NCBI RefSeq assembly: GCF_021729845.1
Contig: NZ_CP063397.1
Location: forward strand, 758,001-822,000
DNA from: Rhizobium sp. SL42
GTDB lineage: Bacteria; Pseudomonadota; Alphaproteobacteria; Rhizobiales; Rhizobiaceae
Direction of reading: 5' to 3'
DNA length: 64,000 nucleotides
Position numbers and translations under genes: made by a program
The notes under the pieces: generated by a model
What the model was told of the DNA's origin: nothing
The model's database searches: none
The model's input: only the letters and a program-made list of their open reading frames with translations
Shown: piece by piece, positions 63,740 through 64,000 of the stretch
Layout: every line of letters starts with the position of its first letter
Numbering within the stretch: position 1 is the stretch's first letter

Positions 63740-64000
63740 TCACTGATCCGCTGGGCGGGGCAGTGGGACGGGAACCAGTGCGGGCAATGCAAACATCGCC
63801 GTTCCATCCGCAACAGGCGCACTCGGTGCTGCTGCAAAAGCCGAGGCGGTCGCCGGCATCCCGCCACTGCCGCGATATGTGGCCTCGAGTTCGCTGTCCG
63901 GCGACGGTGCGCCAAGGATCATCGCGCAGGCCTTTGGCAAGGCCGACAGCTGCATCGGCTTGGGTTTGGGAGCCGGCTTGGCGTTCGGATCCTTTTTCGG
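63740..64000 (-). CDS. 3' end of an exported protein, possibly penicillin-insensitive murein endopeptidase (MepA)
   Basis: Only 86 codons plus stop lie in the window; the gene continues past 64000. The visible tail starts KKDPNAKPAPKPKP, then MQLSALPKACAMILGAP and a long Ala/Pro-rich end. Such Lys/Pro-rich linkers with ALPKAC..ILGAP-type ends occur at MepA C-termini in rhizobia, and mepA is often near mgsA, but the catalytic part is outside. Treat the name as tentative. Confidence 0.5.
   Translation of the reverse strand, partial: PKKDPNAKPAPKPKPMQLSALPKACAMILGAPSPDSELEATYRGSGGMPATASAFAAAPSAPVADGTAMFALPALVPVPLPRPADQ

Noticed and set aside
1..64000. CRISPR arrays, tRNA or rRNA genes, insertion sequences, prophage genes
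   Set aside because: I looked for regular short repeats, cloverleaf-like segments, transposase or phage motifs and terminal repeats and saw none.

Overview
The window comes from the chromosome of an alphaproteobacterium of the order Rhizobiales, most likely family Rhizobiaceae (Rhizobium/Agrobacterium/Sinorhizobium-like). The reasons are the gene order (fabI tail, pnp-rpsO-truB-rbfA-infB-ylxR-nusA-rimP; a secreted protein between dnaK and dnaJ; a sRNA beside polA; a split phn gene set), high-GC codon use, a CTTG-N18-CTTATATA heat-shock promoter before dnaK, and a small 4.5S-type SRP RNA. Species cannot be fixed from sequence alone. Almost all of the window looks like vertically inherited core genome. 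I see no insertion sequence, prophage, integron, CRISPR array or tRNA gene.

Layout. Positions 1-2.9 kb hold the fabI 3' end, a tiny LuxR-type HTH protein, an AraC-family regulator and an RsmC-like methyltransferase. From 3 to 13.2 kb runs a minus-strand translation and RNA-metabolism cluster (rimP, nusA, ylxR-L7Ae, infB, rbfA, truB, rpsO, pnp). From 13.4 to 24.3 kb are an MFS exporter, a lytic transglycosylase, recR, a MOSC protein, an alpha/beta hydrolase, ybaB, dnaX, SRP RNA, a HIT protein, nudC, pheA and kdsB. From 24.4 to 32.3 kb are a membrane-anchored cytochrome c, an AEC transporter, a candidate structured RNA, an adenosine-kinase-like gene, an SH3 protein, a 2-hydroxyacid dehydrogenase, GNAT, a MoeB-like enzyme, recF, a small membrane protein and slyX. 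From 32.4 to 45.7 kb are dnaJ, a secreted protein, dnaK, a class A PBP, a YbaK-type deacylase, an M20 peptidase, a MarR regulator, an alpha-r7-like sRNA, polA and a lactonase-like hydrolase.

From 45.7 to 58.7 kb lies a complete phosphonate utilisation island: phnF (plus strand) diverges from phnG-H-I-J-K-L plus a hexapeptide transferase, followed by phnC-D-E-E, a 2H phosphoesterase (DUF1045 type), phnM and phnN. Two Pho boxes with 11-bp repeats precede phnG and phnC, and two tandem palindromes next to phnF look like its operators. The logic is uptake by PhnCDE, activation by PhnGHI(L) and PhnM, C-P cleavage by PhnJ, and processing of the ribose cyclic phosphate. phnP is absent, and the 2H phosphoesterase is the best local candidate to replace it. 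From 58.8 kb to the end are gpmA, dapB, an MsbA-like ABC transporter, glk, mgsA and the 3' end of an exported protein (possibly MepA).

The most interesting points are the possible PhnP replacement, the compact PhoB/PhnF control region, the three-hairpin sRNA beside polA, a second candidate structured RNA at 26.1-26.3 kb, and a PhnE permease with a large Ala/Pro-rich insert.
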